NCBI RefSeq assembly: GCF_011762155.1
Contig: NZ_JAASQL010000003.1
Coordinates: 186,001 to 250,000, forward strand
From: Wenyingzhuangia heitensis
GTDB lineage: Bacteria > Bacteroidota > Bacteroidia > Flavobacteriales > Flavobacteriaceae
DNA: 64,000 nucleotides
Reading direction: 5' to 3'
The notes beneath the pieces were generated by a model that saw nothing but the letters and a program-made list of their open reading frames with translations, was not told the DNA's origin and made no database searches. Below are positions 27,355 to 37,400 of the stretch, piece by piece. Every line of letters begins with the position of its first letter. Position 1 is the stretch's first letter. The position numbers and the translations under genes were made by a program.

Positions 27355-30300
27355 TTACTTTTTAATTATTCTTTTGGTAAATATGGCCTCTTTATTTTGC
27401 ACAGACAAAACATAGATTCCGTTTTTTAAATTAGACAAATCCACAAACTTCTCTGCTTTGTTTGTATGCATTAATAATGCTCCTTGCACATTATAAACTT
27501 TTACAAGATCTCCTAACTTTAACTCCTTTACTACTACCACACCATTTGTTGGATTTGGAGATACTGTTAATCCATCTACAAAAACTTCTTTTTCAAATTC
27601 TCCCTGACAATCAATATCTGTTGTTACCGTTACATTGTTAACTCCAGCTTTCAGCATCAATTCTATCTGGTTTTCCGAAGTAACTATTTGTTGATTGTTT
27701 AACTGAATTTTGTATGTTTTTCCACCTTTTAAATCTAAAATCATTGTTTTTTCTTGCTGATTGATTGTGGTAGCAACTTGTAAATTTTTAGGTTCTGATA
27801 TTGAAACTACATAACATAAATCGTCTCCACCTTTAGGGGTTATGCACAAATCATAACTACCGGAAGCAATTCCATCAAACAATGTTGTATTGGTAAAAAT
27901 TTTGGTACTATTATTTATACCATCTCCATTTAATACCGCTGTATATTCTAGATTTTGATTGGCTGTAATTTCAATTTTTCCGTTATTACTATCCGCACAA
28001 GATTCAGAAAAACTCTTTATATTAATGTTATCTATTGATAAAATTGTTGCGTTTGGATTAGGATCTAAAGCCATATACCAACCACTACCTCTTGTAGATG
28101 CATAGTATTTTCCAGGTACAGAATAATCAATTGCAATATCATTTACTCTATCTGCTTGCCCATTTCCTTTATTAAACTTTATCCAAGTAACACCTCCATC
28201 TTTAGACAAATAAGTTCCTGCATTTCTTAAATTCACTTTGGTGTTTGGCAACGTAGAAACCATTATTGTATTGGGATCATATTTAGCGACCTCTACACGA
28301 TTTGTCCATGGATAATCAAATATTTTTGTCCAACTTATCATATCATCATCACTCACCCAAAGTCCACCCTCATTTTGATCTACATTTTTATATCCTGAGG
28401 TAATATATACTTTTCCATTCCCATCAAAATGAATGTCATTAATTCCTGAAGTTCCAGAAATAGAAGTTGTAGAGGCTACTTGTGTCCAATTATTTCCTTT
28501 GTCTGTTGATTTGTACAAACCTCCGTTAGCATCTATAACCGTTGCATACAATGTATTGGTATCCGTAGGGTCTATTTTTAAACGAGCTACATCTAAAGAA
28601 CTTGGCAAACCATTATTCACCTCTTCCCAAGTTACACCTCCATCTATTGACCTGTGAACTCCCCAACTTTGTGCACTATCTCCTACCCATTCTAAATCAA
28701 TAGATGATTTTGGCACACAGAAATACATATTATCTGGATTATTTTTATCTATTTGCAAACTTAACTGATGCACCGCTTGATCTCCACTTCCTGCTGGAGC
28801 TGGATCCCAAGGTTCTGGAATTGGAGTTCCTACAGATTGCCAATTAGCTCCTGCATCGGTAGTTTTATACAATTCTCCTCTACCAGCTTGTCTAAAAAAA
28901 GTTGCAAACCAAGTATTTTTATCCGTAGGATGTACTGCTACAGAACTTACAGAATGTTCTAACCGAACTCCCGAATTATTAAACACCAATTGCATGACTG
29001 ATGCTCCTTGTGCTCCCGAACGAACGGCTTCACCTTGATTGTTAGTAATCCACAGACTGTTTTCTCCAGATGGGCAAAAAACTTTTTCTGGCCATAAAGC
29101 AGATTGATAAAATCCGTGACCAGGAACATTGCTATTTCCTGCACCCACCCAGCCTTTTAAATTTGAACCAGATTCATTTGCTTCTTCATCATCTATATCT
29201 ACCCATGTATCTCCTTTATCGTAAGACACAAAACCAATTTTTGCCAACTGTGTAAACAATACAGAACCATCGGCATTAAACTTTACAAAATTACATCCTT
29301 TACGTTCGTAATCATCTCTATTTAACCAGTCTGATTTGTACTTAAATGTTAAATTGGTTCCTAATGGATTATCCCTACCTGTCCAAAAAGCATCATCATT
29401 TCCATTGTTCCAGTTTTCACCATTCCTAAATGTTACATACCAATTAGCACCTCCATCCTTACTTCTCCAAATTTGTCCTGGTTTAAAATTATTGTCTGAT
29501 GCATTAGAATAATTATTTATTAAATACAAATTATTAGCATCGTTAGGGTCTACACTTATGGTATTAAAACGTTGGGTAATAGCTGTTGGTAAATCTGAAT
29601 AAGTTGATTCCGCCTCTTCTCTACTACTTAAGCCAAAATAAAACTCAATCGTATTATAATACGATTCTTTGATTCCTTTATTTCCCGAAAAAGAAGTTAA
29701 ATTTAAGACTAAATTATTGGTGATATTCACCCATGTTTCTCCCTTGTCTGTACTTTTAAAAACACCTCCTTTGTCATTTGTTACCGTATTCCCATCTGCT
29801 TTCCAAGTAATGTTATTTACAACATACAAAACCACATCATCTCCTGTTAAACTAGGATTATGATACAGCGTAAAAGAGCGAATCACATTATGGTTCATTC
29901 CATTCTGTTTTAGCACCCAATTAGCACCTCCATCTATACTTTTGTAAAAGCCATAATTGGTTCCTGCATATACAATATTGGCATCTATAGGGTCTACTAA
30001 AATAGTTTCTACCTCAGCATTGCTATTTATTCCGTTGTTTACCAAAGTCCAACTAGAACCGCCATTGGTTGTTTTCCATATTTTACCTTGACTGTTAGCA
30101 TCTATATGATCTCCATGAGGTTGAGATTGTGGAAACTCAATTCTTCCGTAATCTCTCATTCTACCTGCTCCCAAATACCAAACAGCATCATTAGTAGGAT
30201 CTGCTGCCACACAAGCCAAATATGCATCACCTCCTTGAGATTGAATACTGCTTACTCTTGCCCAAGTTTTTCCTTTGTTGGTAGTTTTAAACAAATCTCC

Positions 30301-31140
30301 TCTTAGCTTTCCTGTAGTAAACCCTAAATTATCGTTGCTTCTAGAAAAATCCATAGAATAGGTTTCTATAGGTCCTCTTTCACCACTTCTATAAGATGCC
30401 GCATCTTCGTTTAAGATAGTTTCATAGGTAAAACCTTTGTCTGTAGATCTATAAGAATTTCCCATATTAGGAGATGAATACACTACATTTTCATCAGTAG
30501 GATGTACAAAAAAAGAGGTGTTATTCCCACTCATTCCAGGTCCAAACTGCACCCATTTTATGGTTTCATCAGAAGTAATATCTTTTGATTTTATATCTAC
30601 AAAAAAACCTGTTTCGGGTACAATTTCTTCTATCAAAAAATCATCAAAATAAAATTCCCCTGAACCATTATCATTAGGTCGTATTGAAAACAAAACATAT
30701 CCTCCTATACTATTTTCATCTGCTGTAAAAGTGGTAGAATACTGTGTCCAACTAGCACTATTCAACATTATATTGATATGTCCTATTTTTGTTCCAGAAC
30801 TATTAAAAATTTTAATATTAGGCTCGTTATTAGTTCCTAATTCTACCGCTTTGTAATAAAAAGAAATAGTATAAGAAACACCTTCTTTCCATTCTATATT
30901 TTTAGGGGTAACTAAGTTTCCTTTTTGAGAAGCATCATTAAATTTCATATGAAATCCTTTTGAACCTTGTCTTTTAGATTCTGAATTAATTTCATATGTA
31001 AGCATTGTATTCCCTGCACTAGATGTATCCCAATCTGTAGTAAAAGTATTTTCAAAACCACTCTGAAACACAATTTGTCCTTGAACAGCAGACACACATA
31101 TAATCAGAAAAAAAACAATACTTTTTAACTTTGTTCTCAT
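27355..31140 (-). CDS. Type IX-secreted CBM plus Asp-box double beta-propeller protein
   Basis: This 1261-residue protein has a signal peptide (MRTKLKSIVFFLIICVSAVQGQ) and an N-terminal CBM4/9-like jelly roll (about 24-172, VFQSGFENTFTTDWDTS to FYFDDFLIEE). A long propeller region (about 185-1030) follows, with Asp-box motifs such as STDKGFTY, TTNGGSSW, SIDGGANW, STDKGETW, SKDGGANW and SIDGGVTW. A beta-sandwich and a type IX sorting tail (LTVSPNPTNGVVVV to KRIIKK) complete it. It is a paralogue of the 1084-residue protein at 11917, which lacks the CBM; both share the WxQFGPGMSG opening. It sits between two CATSR sulfatases with almost no spacing. Enzyme activity is plausible but unproven. Confidence 0.8.
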   Translation of the reverse strand: MRTKLKSIVFFLIICVSAVQGQIVFQSGFENTFTTDWDTSSAGNTMLTYEINSESKRQGSKGFHMKFNDASQKGNLVTPKNIEWKEGVSYTISFYYKAVELGTNNEPNIKIFNSSGTKIGHINIMLNSASWTQYSTTFTADENSIGGYVLFSIRPNDNGSGEFYFDDFLIEEIVPETGFFVDIKSKDITSDETIKWVQFGPGMSGNNTSFFVHPTDENVVYSSPNMGNSYRSTDKGFTYETILNEDAASYRSGERGPIETYSMDFSRSNDNLGFTTGKLRGDLFKTTNKGKTWARVSSIQSQGGDAYLACVAADPTNDAVWYLGAGRMRDYGRIEFPQSQPHGDHIDANSQGKIWKTTNGGSSWTLVNNGINSNAEVETILVDPIDANIVYAGTNYGFYKSIDGGANWVLKQNGMNHNVIRSFTLYHNPSLTGDDVVLYVVNNITWKADGNTVTNDKGGVFKSTDKGETWVNITNNLVLNLTSFSGNKGIKESYYNTIEFYFGLSSREEAESTYSDLPTAITQRFNTISVDPNDANNLYLINNYSNASDNNFKPGQIWRSKDGGANWYVTFRNGENWNNGNDDAFWTGRDNPLGTNLTFKYKSDWLNRDDYERKGCNFVKFNADGSVLFTQLAKIGFVSYDKGDTWVDIDDEEANESGSNLKGWVGAGNSNVPGHGFYQSALWPEKVFCPSGENSLWITNNQGEAVRSGAQGASVMQLVFNNSGVRLEHSVSSVAVHPTDKNTWFATFFRQAGRGELYKTTDAGANWQSVGTPIPEPWDPAPAGSGDQAVHQLSLQIDKNNPDNMYFCVPKSSIDLEWVGDSAQSWGVHRSIDGGVTWEEVNNGLPSSLDVARLKIDPTDTNTLYATVIDANGGLYKSTDKGNNWTQVASTTSISGTSGINDIHFDGNGKVYITSGYKNVDQNEGGLWVSDDDMISWTKIFDYPWTNRVEVAKYDPNTIMVSTLPNTKVNLRNAGTYLSKDGGVTWIKFNKGNGQADRVNDIAIDYSVPGKYYASTRGSGWYMALDPNPNATILSIDNINIKSFSESCADSNNGKIEITANQNLEYTAVLNGDGINNSTKIFTNTTLFDGIASGSYDLCITPKGGDDLCYVVSISEPKNLQVATTINQQEKTMILDLKGGKTYKIQLNNQQIVTSENQIELMLKAGVNNVTVTTDIDCQGEFEKEVFVDGLTVSPNPTNGVVVVKELKLGDLVKVYNVQGALLMHTNKAEKFVDLSNLKNGIYVLSVQNKEAIFTKRIIKK

Positions 31141-31151
31141 ATTATAAGTTT

Positions 31152-32693
31152 TTAAAAGTGTTTACCTGTGTATACCTTACTATCTCTTGTTTGATTGTAT
31201 TTTTTAAACAATGAAGTTACTCTTCTTTGATATTTTTTTACAGCAATTAAATTCTCTTGTTCATCTTCCGTTGGATTTGTTTTTAGGTTAAACAATGCTA
31301 CTGGAGTTCGTGTTTTATTGGTTTTATCCTTTTTATCAAACTGAATAATCAATTTCCAATCTCCTTCTACAATTACAGCTTCTCTTCCAGATCCTCCCTG
31401 AACCAATACATTTGGTCTTGTATGTTTTTTCTCTTTTCCTGTTAAAACTGGAATTAAATTATACGAATCTAACGCCTCTTTTTCTGGAATTTTATATTCT
31501 GCTACCGCAGCAATTGTTGCTAAAATATCAGTCCCTAAAGTTAAATTGTTTACCGTTGATTTTGCTTTGATATGATTTGGCCAAATCGCTAAAAATGGAA
31601 CCCTATGTCCTCCCTCGTATGGATCATTTTTCTTACCTCTATAAATATCACTTGGCTCGTGTCCTACATTCCAAGAATCAGAATCTATGTGTAAACCACC
31701 ATTGTCTGATGTGAAAATAAACACTGTATTATCATAAACTCCTTGTTTTTTTAATTCCTTAACCAACATCCCCACCTGTACATCTAATTCTTTAATCATA
31801 TCTATGTGTCTAGACGGTGTAGTTCCTGCTATTTTAACACCATCTAGTTCGGCAGCAGCCATGTGTGGTGTATGTACTGCCTGAGAGCAGTAATACATAA
31901 AAAATGGTTTGTCTTCTTTTGCTTTTTGCGAAATGAACTTAACCGCTTTATTTGCTAATAAAGGACCTATAGCGCTTGGGTTCCAATTAGAGTCTCCCAA
32001 TCCTGGTTTTTTCTCCATTTCACCTCCAATTCTATTCATAAAAATTTTATCAATAAAAGCTATTTCTGAATTTTTCTTTAAAGGAAACCATTTTCCATTT
32101 TCATACGCAGCATAAGGTTCATTTTGAATTCCAGAAGGCAATGTAAATGAATAATCAAACTGATGAGATTTAGGACCTCCTTCTATAATTTTAGTAATAT
32201 CTACATTGATGTTACTTTTATGCTGCAATTCATAAATTTCATTAGGATTGCTTTTTTTAGCAAAACTAGTTCCCATGTGCCATTTTCCAAAAAAGGCTGT
32301 ATTGTAATCTGCAGCTTTCATAACTCTCCCCAAAGAAACTTGTTCTTTTGTAATTTCTGTAGGAGCATACCCAGACCAAACTCCCCAAGGTTTTGGACTA
32401 CGATAATTGTTGTTCCCTGTCATAATAGAATAGCGCGAAGTTGCACATAAAGCTGCAGGTGCATGTGCATTGGTAAATGTAGCTCCTTGGTTAGCCAATT
32501 TATCAATATTTGGAGTTTCTAAAATAATTTTACCCTTGTGCATTTTTCTGTAATGTGAAATATCTCCTACCCCAATATCATCTGCCAACACAATGACCAC
32601 GTTAGGTTTTTTATTTACTGATTTTTGTTGTGCATTTAACACACTACAAACCAACAATACTCCTCCTATAATTTTATTAAAATTTTTATTCAT
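31152..32693 (-). CDS. S1 sulfatase with CATSR signature, first of operon
   Basis: This 513-residue exported sulfatase has signal cleavage near LNAQQ, Asp38-Asp39 as metal ligands, and the formylglycine site Cys83 in C-A-T-S-R with the unusual Thr. It shares long identical stretches with the sulfatase at 25818 ([40 protein letters not shown]-type), so the two arose by duplication around the propeller gene. The likely promoter lies in the 127 bases before it, downstream of the terminator at 32821. Substrate position is unknown. A DNG metal motif is present (FTSDNGG). Confidence 0.9.
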   Translation of the reverse strand: MNKNFNKIIGGVLLVCSVLNAQQKSVNKKPNVVIVLADDIGVGDISHYRKMHKGKIILETPNIDKLANQGATFTNAHAPAALCATSRYSIMTGNNNYRSPKPWGVWSGYAPTEITKEQVSLGRVMKAADYNTAFFGKWHMGTSFAKKSNPNEIYELQHKSNINVDITKIIEGGPKSHQFDYSFTLPSGIQNEPYAAYENGKWFPLKKNSEIAFIDKIFMNRIGGEMEKKPGLGDSNWNPSAIGPLLANKAVKFISQKAKEDKPFFMYYCSQAVHTPHMAAAELDGVKIAGTTPSRHIDMIKELDVQVGMLVKELKKQGVYDNTVFIFTSDNGGLHIDSDSWNVGHEPSDIYRGKKNDPYEGGHRVPFLAIWPNHIKAKSTVNNLTLGTDILATIAAVAEYKIPEKEALDSYNLIPVLTGKEKKHTRPNVLVQGGSGREAVIVEGDWKLIIQFDKKDKTNKTRTPVALFNLKTNPTEDEQENLIAVKKYQRRVTSLFKKYNQTRDSKVYTGKHF

Positions 32694-32816
32694 TTTTATT
32701 GCTTCTGATTATCACACTTACAAAAAAAAGAAATTAGTACCTAGAACCTTTGCACGTATGATACATTTTGTAATACATATGTGTATTTCAATAAAAATCC
32801 ACATAGACTCCTACAA

Positions 32817-32852
32817 AACATAAAGCCCATGATAGTGATCATGGGCTTTATA
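32817..32852 (-). terminator. Terminator downstream of GH2
   Basis: A 13-bp perfect stem (32821-32833 with 32838-32850) with an AGTG loop and A/T flanks lies 33 bases after the GH2 stop and before the next operon's first sulfatase. It separates the symporter-GH2 unit from the sulfatase-propeller unit. Confidence 0.85.
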
Positions 32853-32884
32853 TATAGTTATTGTAAAACTATTTAAGGCTATAT

Positions 32885-35347
32885 TTATTTAGTTGTAATA
32901 CTTACAGTACTTCTTTTTAACCCCTTAGAATTAGCTGTTAATTTAATTTTTCCTGCTTTTTTAGTTGATTTTATAATAGCCAAACACATACCACTAAAAG
33001 CTTTTCTTTGCTTTGCTTGAAAAGGCTCTAAACTAATTTGGTTTCCGTTGTCTACCCCAACAATTTCACCTTCTCCTCTTAAAGAAAATTGCACTAAATT
33101 GTCTGCATCTGGACATAAGTTTCCGTTTTTATCTAACACTTTTACGGTTACATAAGAAAGATCAGAACCATCTGCTGCAATTTCTTTTCTGTCTACAGAT
33201 AAGCTTACTTTTGCTGGTTTCCCTGCTGTAAAAATCTGTTCTTCTTTTACAATTTTTCCGTTTTTGTAACCAACTACTTTTATGTTTCCGGCTTGGTATG
33301 GAACTTCCCAAGACAAACGGTATTTAGATTGAAAAGAATCTCCTTCGTAGCGAGAGAATTTTACAATTAATTCTGTTAAATCTTTTCCTTTCACCTTTTT
33401 CCCCATAGACTTACCGTTTACAAATAATTCGGCAGCATCTAAATTGGTGTAACAGTATACAGGAATTGTTTCTCCTTCCATTCCTTTCCAATTCCAATGT
33501 GGCAACAAGTGAATCATTGGTTTTGTAGTCCAATGACTTTGATACAAATAGAATCTATCCTTAGGGAATCCACACATATCAACAGCTCCAAAATACGAAG
33601 CATGAGAAGGCCAGTGACCATTCCAATACCCGTTTGTAGAATTGTCTTTTCCTCCATATGGAGTTGGCTCTCCTAAATAATCAAAACCTGTCCAGATAAA
33701 TTCTCCCATAATATTTGGGTTTTGTTCCTGAAAGTGGAATTCAACATCTGGTGGATATGCCCATGGTGGACCAATAATATCATAACTAGTTACATGTAAA
33801 GATTCATGTGTTTCGTATTTCTCAATAGGTAAGTGATAAATTCCTCTACTACTTGTACAGCTAGATGTTTCTGAACCATACAATGCCAATTGTGGATACG
33901 TTTCGTGAATGTATTTATATTTTGTTGGCTTGTAATTGATTCCTGCAATATCTGCTTGTTGCGCAAAGTTCATTTTATAAGGAGCCTCAAAATTATTCAT
34001 TCCAAAGGTAGAAGGACGAGTAGGGTCCATTTCTACACAGTACTCGTGTAACATTTTAGCAACTTTCCATCCATTTTTCTTATCATGTTGTTCATGAATT
34101 TCATTTCCTGTACTCCACATAATAATAGATGGGTGATTACGATCTCTTTTGATCATATCTTTTAAATCTCTTTCAGCCCACTCTTCAAAAAAGACATTGT
34201 ATCCGTTAGGTACTTTTTCAACTTTCCATGTATCAAAAGCTTCATCCAACACCAACAATCCTAATTCATCACACACTTCTAAAAACTCTCTAGACGGTGG
34301 ATTGTGACTTGTTCTAATAGCATTCACTCCCATATTTTTCATAATCTGAAGCTTTCTTTCATCTGCTCTTTTGTATACTGCAGATCCTAAAGCTCCGTTA
34401 TCATGATGCAAACAAACTCCATTAAAACGTACTTTTTTACCGTTTAAATAAAACCCATCTGTATCAAAAGAAATAGATCTTAATCCTATTTTAGAACTAT
34501 AAGAATCTACTATTTTACCATTCTGTACAATTGTAGTTACCACTTCGTATAAATTAGGGCTATCAATATCCCAAATTTTAGGATTTTTAATATTTGTATA
34601 CGTTGCAGATACTGCGGATGAATTTGCTGGAACCTCAATTTCATCATCTATAGAAGCAACTGTAATTCCTGCTGGAGAAACATAATCATGTTTTACAACA
34701 ACCTTTGCTTTTTGATTGCTTTTATTTTCTACCGTAGTTTCATTTTGAACCACTCCTAACTTGTCAGAAACGGTTGGAGTTGCAATATAAGTACCCCATT
34801 GTCCAACATAAACAGGCTCATCAATTTTTAACCAAACAGATCTATACAAACCTGCTCCAGGATACCATCTAGAAGATAAATCTTTAGGTTCTAATCTTAC
34901 TGCAATTACATTATTTTCGTTTCCAAACTTTAAATATTTAGAAATGTCAAATTCAAAACCAATGTATCCATAAGGTCTATTTCCTACAAACTGTCCATTT
35001 ACCCATACATGAGCATCATACATTGCTCCTTCAAACTCTACTCTAACAACTTTTCCTTTTTTATCTGATGATAATTTGAAATTTTTACGATACCATCCTG
35101 TACCGTGAAAAGGCAAACCACCTGCACGAGCATTGTATTTTATATCAAAAGGTCCTTCTATAGCCCAATCATGTGGTAAATTTAATTCCCTCCATTTAGA
35201 ATCGTCAAAATTTGGTTTTTCTGCACCTGGAGCTTTGTCATTAAAAAACGACCATGAGTCATTAAAATTGATATCCTGAGCTCTAGAATTTTGAATTCCT
35301 AATAAGCACAAAAACACCAGTACTGTTCGTAAAATGAGTTTTTTCAT
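32885..35347 (-). CDS. GH2 beta-galactosidase-like enzyme, periplasmic
   Basis: This 820-residue GH2 enzyme has a type I signal peptide ending SRAQ. Sugar-binding domain (GTGWYRKNF, VWVNGQFVGNRPYGY), Ig-like domain and TIM barrel follow. The acid/base Glu is in STGNEIHEQ and the candidate nucleophile Glu in YGSETSS. A DUF4982-like domain (TIPVYCYTNLDAAELFVNG) and a C-terminal sandwich complete it. Compared with the GH2 at 9308, this one is soluble rather than lipid-anchored, and its loop before the end of the barrel is longer (PYGGKDNSTNGYWNGH), so the two probably cut different positions of the same glycan. It lies downstream of the symporter gene across a 132-base gap. Confidence 0.88.
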   Translation of the reverse strand: MKKLILRTVLVFLCLLGIQNSRAQDINFNDSWSFFNDKAPGAEKPNFDDSKWRELNLPHDWAIEGPFDIKYNARAGGLPFHGTGWYRKNFKLSSDKKGKVVRVEFEGAMYDAHVWVNGQFVGNRPYGYIGFEFDISKYLKFGNENNVIAVRLEPKDLSSRWYPGAGLYRSVWLKIDEPVYVGQWGTYIATPTVSDKLGVVQNETTVENKSNQKAKVVVKHDYVSPAGITVASIDDEIEVPANSSAVSATYTNIKNPKIWDIDSPNLYEVVTTIVQNGKIVDSYSSKIGLRSISFDTDGFYLNGKKVRFNGVCLHHDNGALGSAVYKRADERKLQIMKNMGVNAIRTSHNPPSREFLEVCDELGLLVLDEAFDTWKVEKVPNGYNVFFEEWAERDLKDMIKRDRNHPSIIMWSTGNEIHEQHDKKNGWKVAKMLHEYCVEMDPTRPSTFGMNNFEAPYKMNFAQQADIAGINYKPTKYKYIHETYPQLALYGSETSSCTSSRGIYHLPIEKYETHESLHVTSYDIIGPPWAYPPDVEFHFQEQNPNIMGEFIWTGFDYLGEPTPYGGKDNSTNGYWNGHWPSHASYFGAVDMCGFPKDRFYLYQSHWTTKPMIHLLPHWNWKGMEGETIPVYCYTNLDAAELFVNGKSMGKKVKGKDLTELIVKFSRYEGDSFQSKYRLSWEVPYQAGNIKVVGYKNGKIVKEEQIFTAGKPAKVSLSVDRKEIAADGSDLSYVTVKVLDKNGNLCPDADNLVQFSLRGEGEIVGVDNGNQISLEPFQAKQRKAFSGMCLAIIKSTKKAGKIKLTANSKGLKRSTVSITTK

Positions 35348-35479
35348 CTTGTCTGTTAAATAAATTAATTACTACTTGTTTTGCAAATTTGCTACATTCA
35401 CTATCATCCAATATAGACAAATGATTTTGTTTCTATAAGATATGTGTTTTTAGTTAAGAACACTAGACTTAACTGAACT

Positions 35480-37294
35480 CTAAAAGACATTTTTATTAAT
35501 TTTTCTCCAAACTTTAAGCAATAAAACGGCAAAAATAAAAACTCCTAAAGTTGCACAAAAAGCATTTTTATACTCTCCGTAAATCCAAAAACCTGTAGTA
35601 AACAAACATCCGTAAATCACAAAACACCCCAAAATCATTGCTAAAATCCCCTGTGGTAAATTTGCTCCCTCTTTTTCTTTTACCAATTGTATAGAATTAC
35701 TAGATGCTTTTGTTACTATTGATTTCCATCCTTTTCCCCCTGGTTGAATTTTAGCATAAAAATCATATAGAACTTTATCTGATTCTGGTTTTGTACAATA
35801 CGTAACCGTGATCCAAACTATTGTTGTTAATAGTACAATTAAAGGGTATTTAGCCCAAACAGGAAACAATCCACTATTTATATCAAATAAATAGTGATCT
35901 ACTATTGTTTGATTTAATGTAATAGATATAATTCCAGACGATACCATCGCAGATATTTCGCTCCATGCATTAATTCGCCACCAAAACCATCTTAACAAAA
36001 ACAACAGCCCTGTTCCTGCACCAAACATTAAAAACAAGGAGAATAGTTGCATGGCATCTGTAAGTTGCAGTGCTAATAAAGAACTTAGCACCATTAAAAC
36101 TACCGTGGTAACTCTCCCTACTAGCACCAACTTTTTTTCAGATGCATTGGGTGCTATTTTTTGCTTGTAAAAATCGTTAACTACGTAAGAGGCTCCCCAA
36201 TTTAAATGTGTAGAAATAGTACTCATATAAGCAGCTACTAAAGATGCCAACACCAAACCTAACAATCCGCTAGGTAATTTTGTTAACATGGCTGAATATG
36301 CTAAATCATGCCCTAATTTATCATTACTAATATTAGGAAAATCTGCTTTTATACTTGCCAAATCTGGATATACTACTAAAGAAGCTAAAGCCACAATAAT
36401 CCATGGCCAAGGCCTAAGTGCAAAATACATAATATTAAAAAAGAAGGTCGCTCCTATTGCATGATTTTGATTTTTAGCAGCCAACATTCTTTGTGCAATA
36501 TAACCGCCACCTCCAGGTTCTGCTCCAGGATACCAAGAACTCCACCACTGAACCGCTAAAGGAATAATTAGAATCGTAATAAACGAATTTGTATCGGAAA
36601 AATCTGGAATAAAAGATGTTTTGTTGATTACATTTTTGTGAGTTAACAAATTATCTAAACCTCCTATTTCTGGCAAACTAACAATATAAAAAGCAGCTGC
36701 TATAGCACCTATCATCGCAACAAAAAACAATAAAAAATCGGTGTAAACAACTCCTCTAAACCCACCAAAAGCACTAAATACCACCGTAATTAAACCGGCA
36801 CTAACAATAATTTGCCAAGGCTCTAAGCCCAACATTACTTGTCCAATCTTTATGGCTGCTAGAGTTACTCCCGCCATGGCCAACACATTAAATACTACTC
36901 CTAAATAAATAGATCTAAATCCTCTTAAAAAGCGAGCTGGTTTACCTCCGTATCTTAATTCGTAAAACTCTATATCTGTATTAACGTTAGACTTTCTCCA
37001 AAGTTTAGCATACACAAATACGGTTAACAAACCCGTGAGTAAGAAAGCCCACCAAACCCAATTCCCAGAAACACCGTTTTGTCTAACAATATCTGTAACC
37101 AAATTGGGTGTATCTGTAGAAAAAGTTGTTGCCACCATAGACAAGCCTAACAACCACCAAGGCATATTTTTTCCAGACAAAAAGAATTCTGAAGAGTTTT
37201 TTCCTGATTTTTTAGAAACTAATATTCCTATCAGCAATGTAATTAGAAAAAAGAATCCTATTAAAATATAATCTAGTGTACTTAATACTACCAT
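35480..37294 (-). CDS. Sodium:solute symporter (SSS family)
   Basis: This 604-residue inner-membrane transporter has about 13-14 predicted helices. The first is DYILIGFFFLITLLIGILV, followed by FLSGKNMPWWLLGLSMVATTFSTDTP, the conserved SSS segment after helix 1. It should bring a released monosaccharide or small sugar into the cytoplasm with Na+. Symporters of this kind are common in sulfatase-rich PULs of marine flavobacteria. Within this window it is the only inner-membrane sugar transporter, so it is the likely entry gate for the sugar fed to the tagaturonate pathway (inference). Confidence 0.9.
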   Translation of the reverse strand: MVVLSTLDYILIGFFFLITLLIGILVSKKSGKNSSEFFLSGKNMPWWLLGLSMVATTFSTDTPNLVTDIVRQNGVSGNWVWWAFLLTGLLTVFVYAKLWRKSNVNTDIEFYELRYGGKPARFLRGFRSIYLGVVFNVLAMAGVTLAAIKIGQVMLGLEPWQIIVSAGLITVVFSAFGGFRGVVYTDFLLFFVAMIGAIAAAFYIVSLPEIGGLDNLLTHKNVINKTSFIPDFSDTNSFITILIIPLAVQWWSSWYPGAEPGGGGYIAQRMLAAKNQNHAIGATFFFNIMYFALRPWPWIIVALASLVVYPDLASIKADFPNISNDKLGHDLAYSAMLTKLPSGLLGLVLASLVAAYMSTISTHLNWGASYVVNDFYKQKIAPNASEKKLVLVGRVTTVVLMVLSSLLALQLTDAMQLFSLFLMFGAGTGLLFLLRWFWWRINAWSEISAMVSSGIISITLNQTIVDHYLFDINSGLFPVWAKYPLIVLLTTIVWITVTYCTKPESDKVLYDFYAKIQPGGKGWKSIVTKASSNSIQLVKEKEGANLPQGILAMILGCFVIYGCLFTTGFWIYGEYKNAFCATLGVFIFAVLLLKVWRKINKNVF

Positions 37295-37335
37295 TCAAAA
37301 AAAGCTAAAATTTGTTATTTTTTAAATGTAAAAAC

Positions 37336-37368
37336 AAATTGCCTGTTTTTATAGAAAACAGGCAATTT
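37336..37368 (-). terminator. Terminator of the 15-kb sulfatase operon
   Basis: A 14-bp perfect stem (37336-37349 with 37355-37368) with a 5-base loop lies 33 bases after the last sulfatase stop. Only 41 bases remain before the symporter start, with no clear promoter box, so the symporter may be partly expressed by readthrough. Confidence 0.85.
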
Positions 37369-37400
37369 AAATTAAAGATTATATCTTTTGTACAAAATCA

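Noticed and set aside
35452-35474. Inverted repeat AGTTAAG/CTTAACT between symporter and GH2
   Set aside because: Only 7 bp with a 9-base loop and no T-run on the transcribed side; not a convincing terminator, and only a single ACTTAAC-like word, not a phased array.
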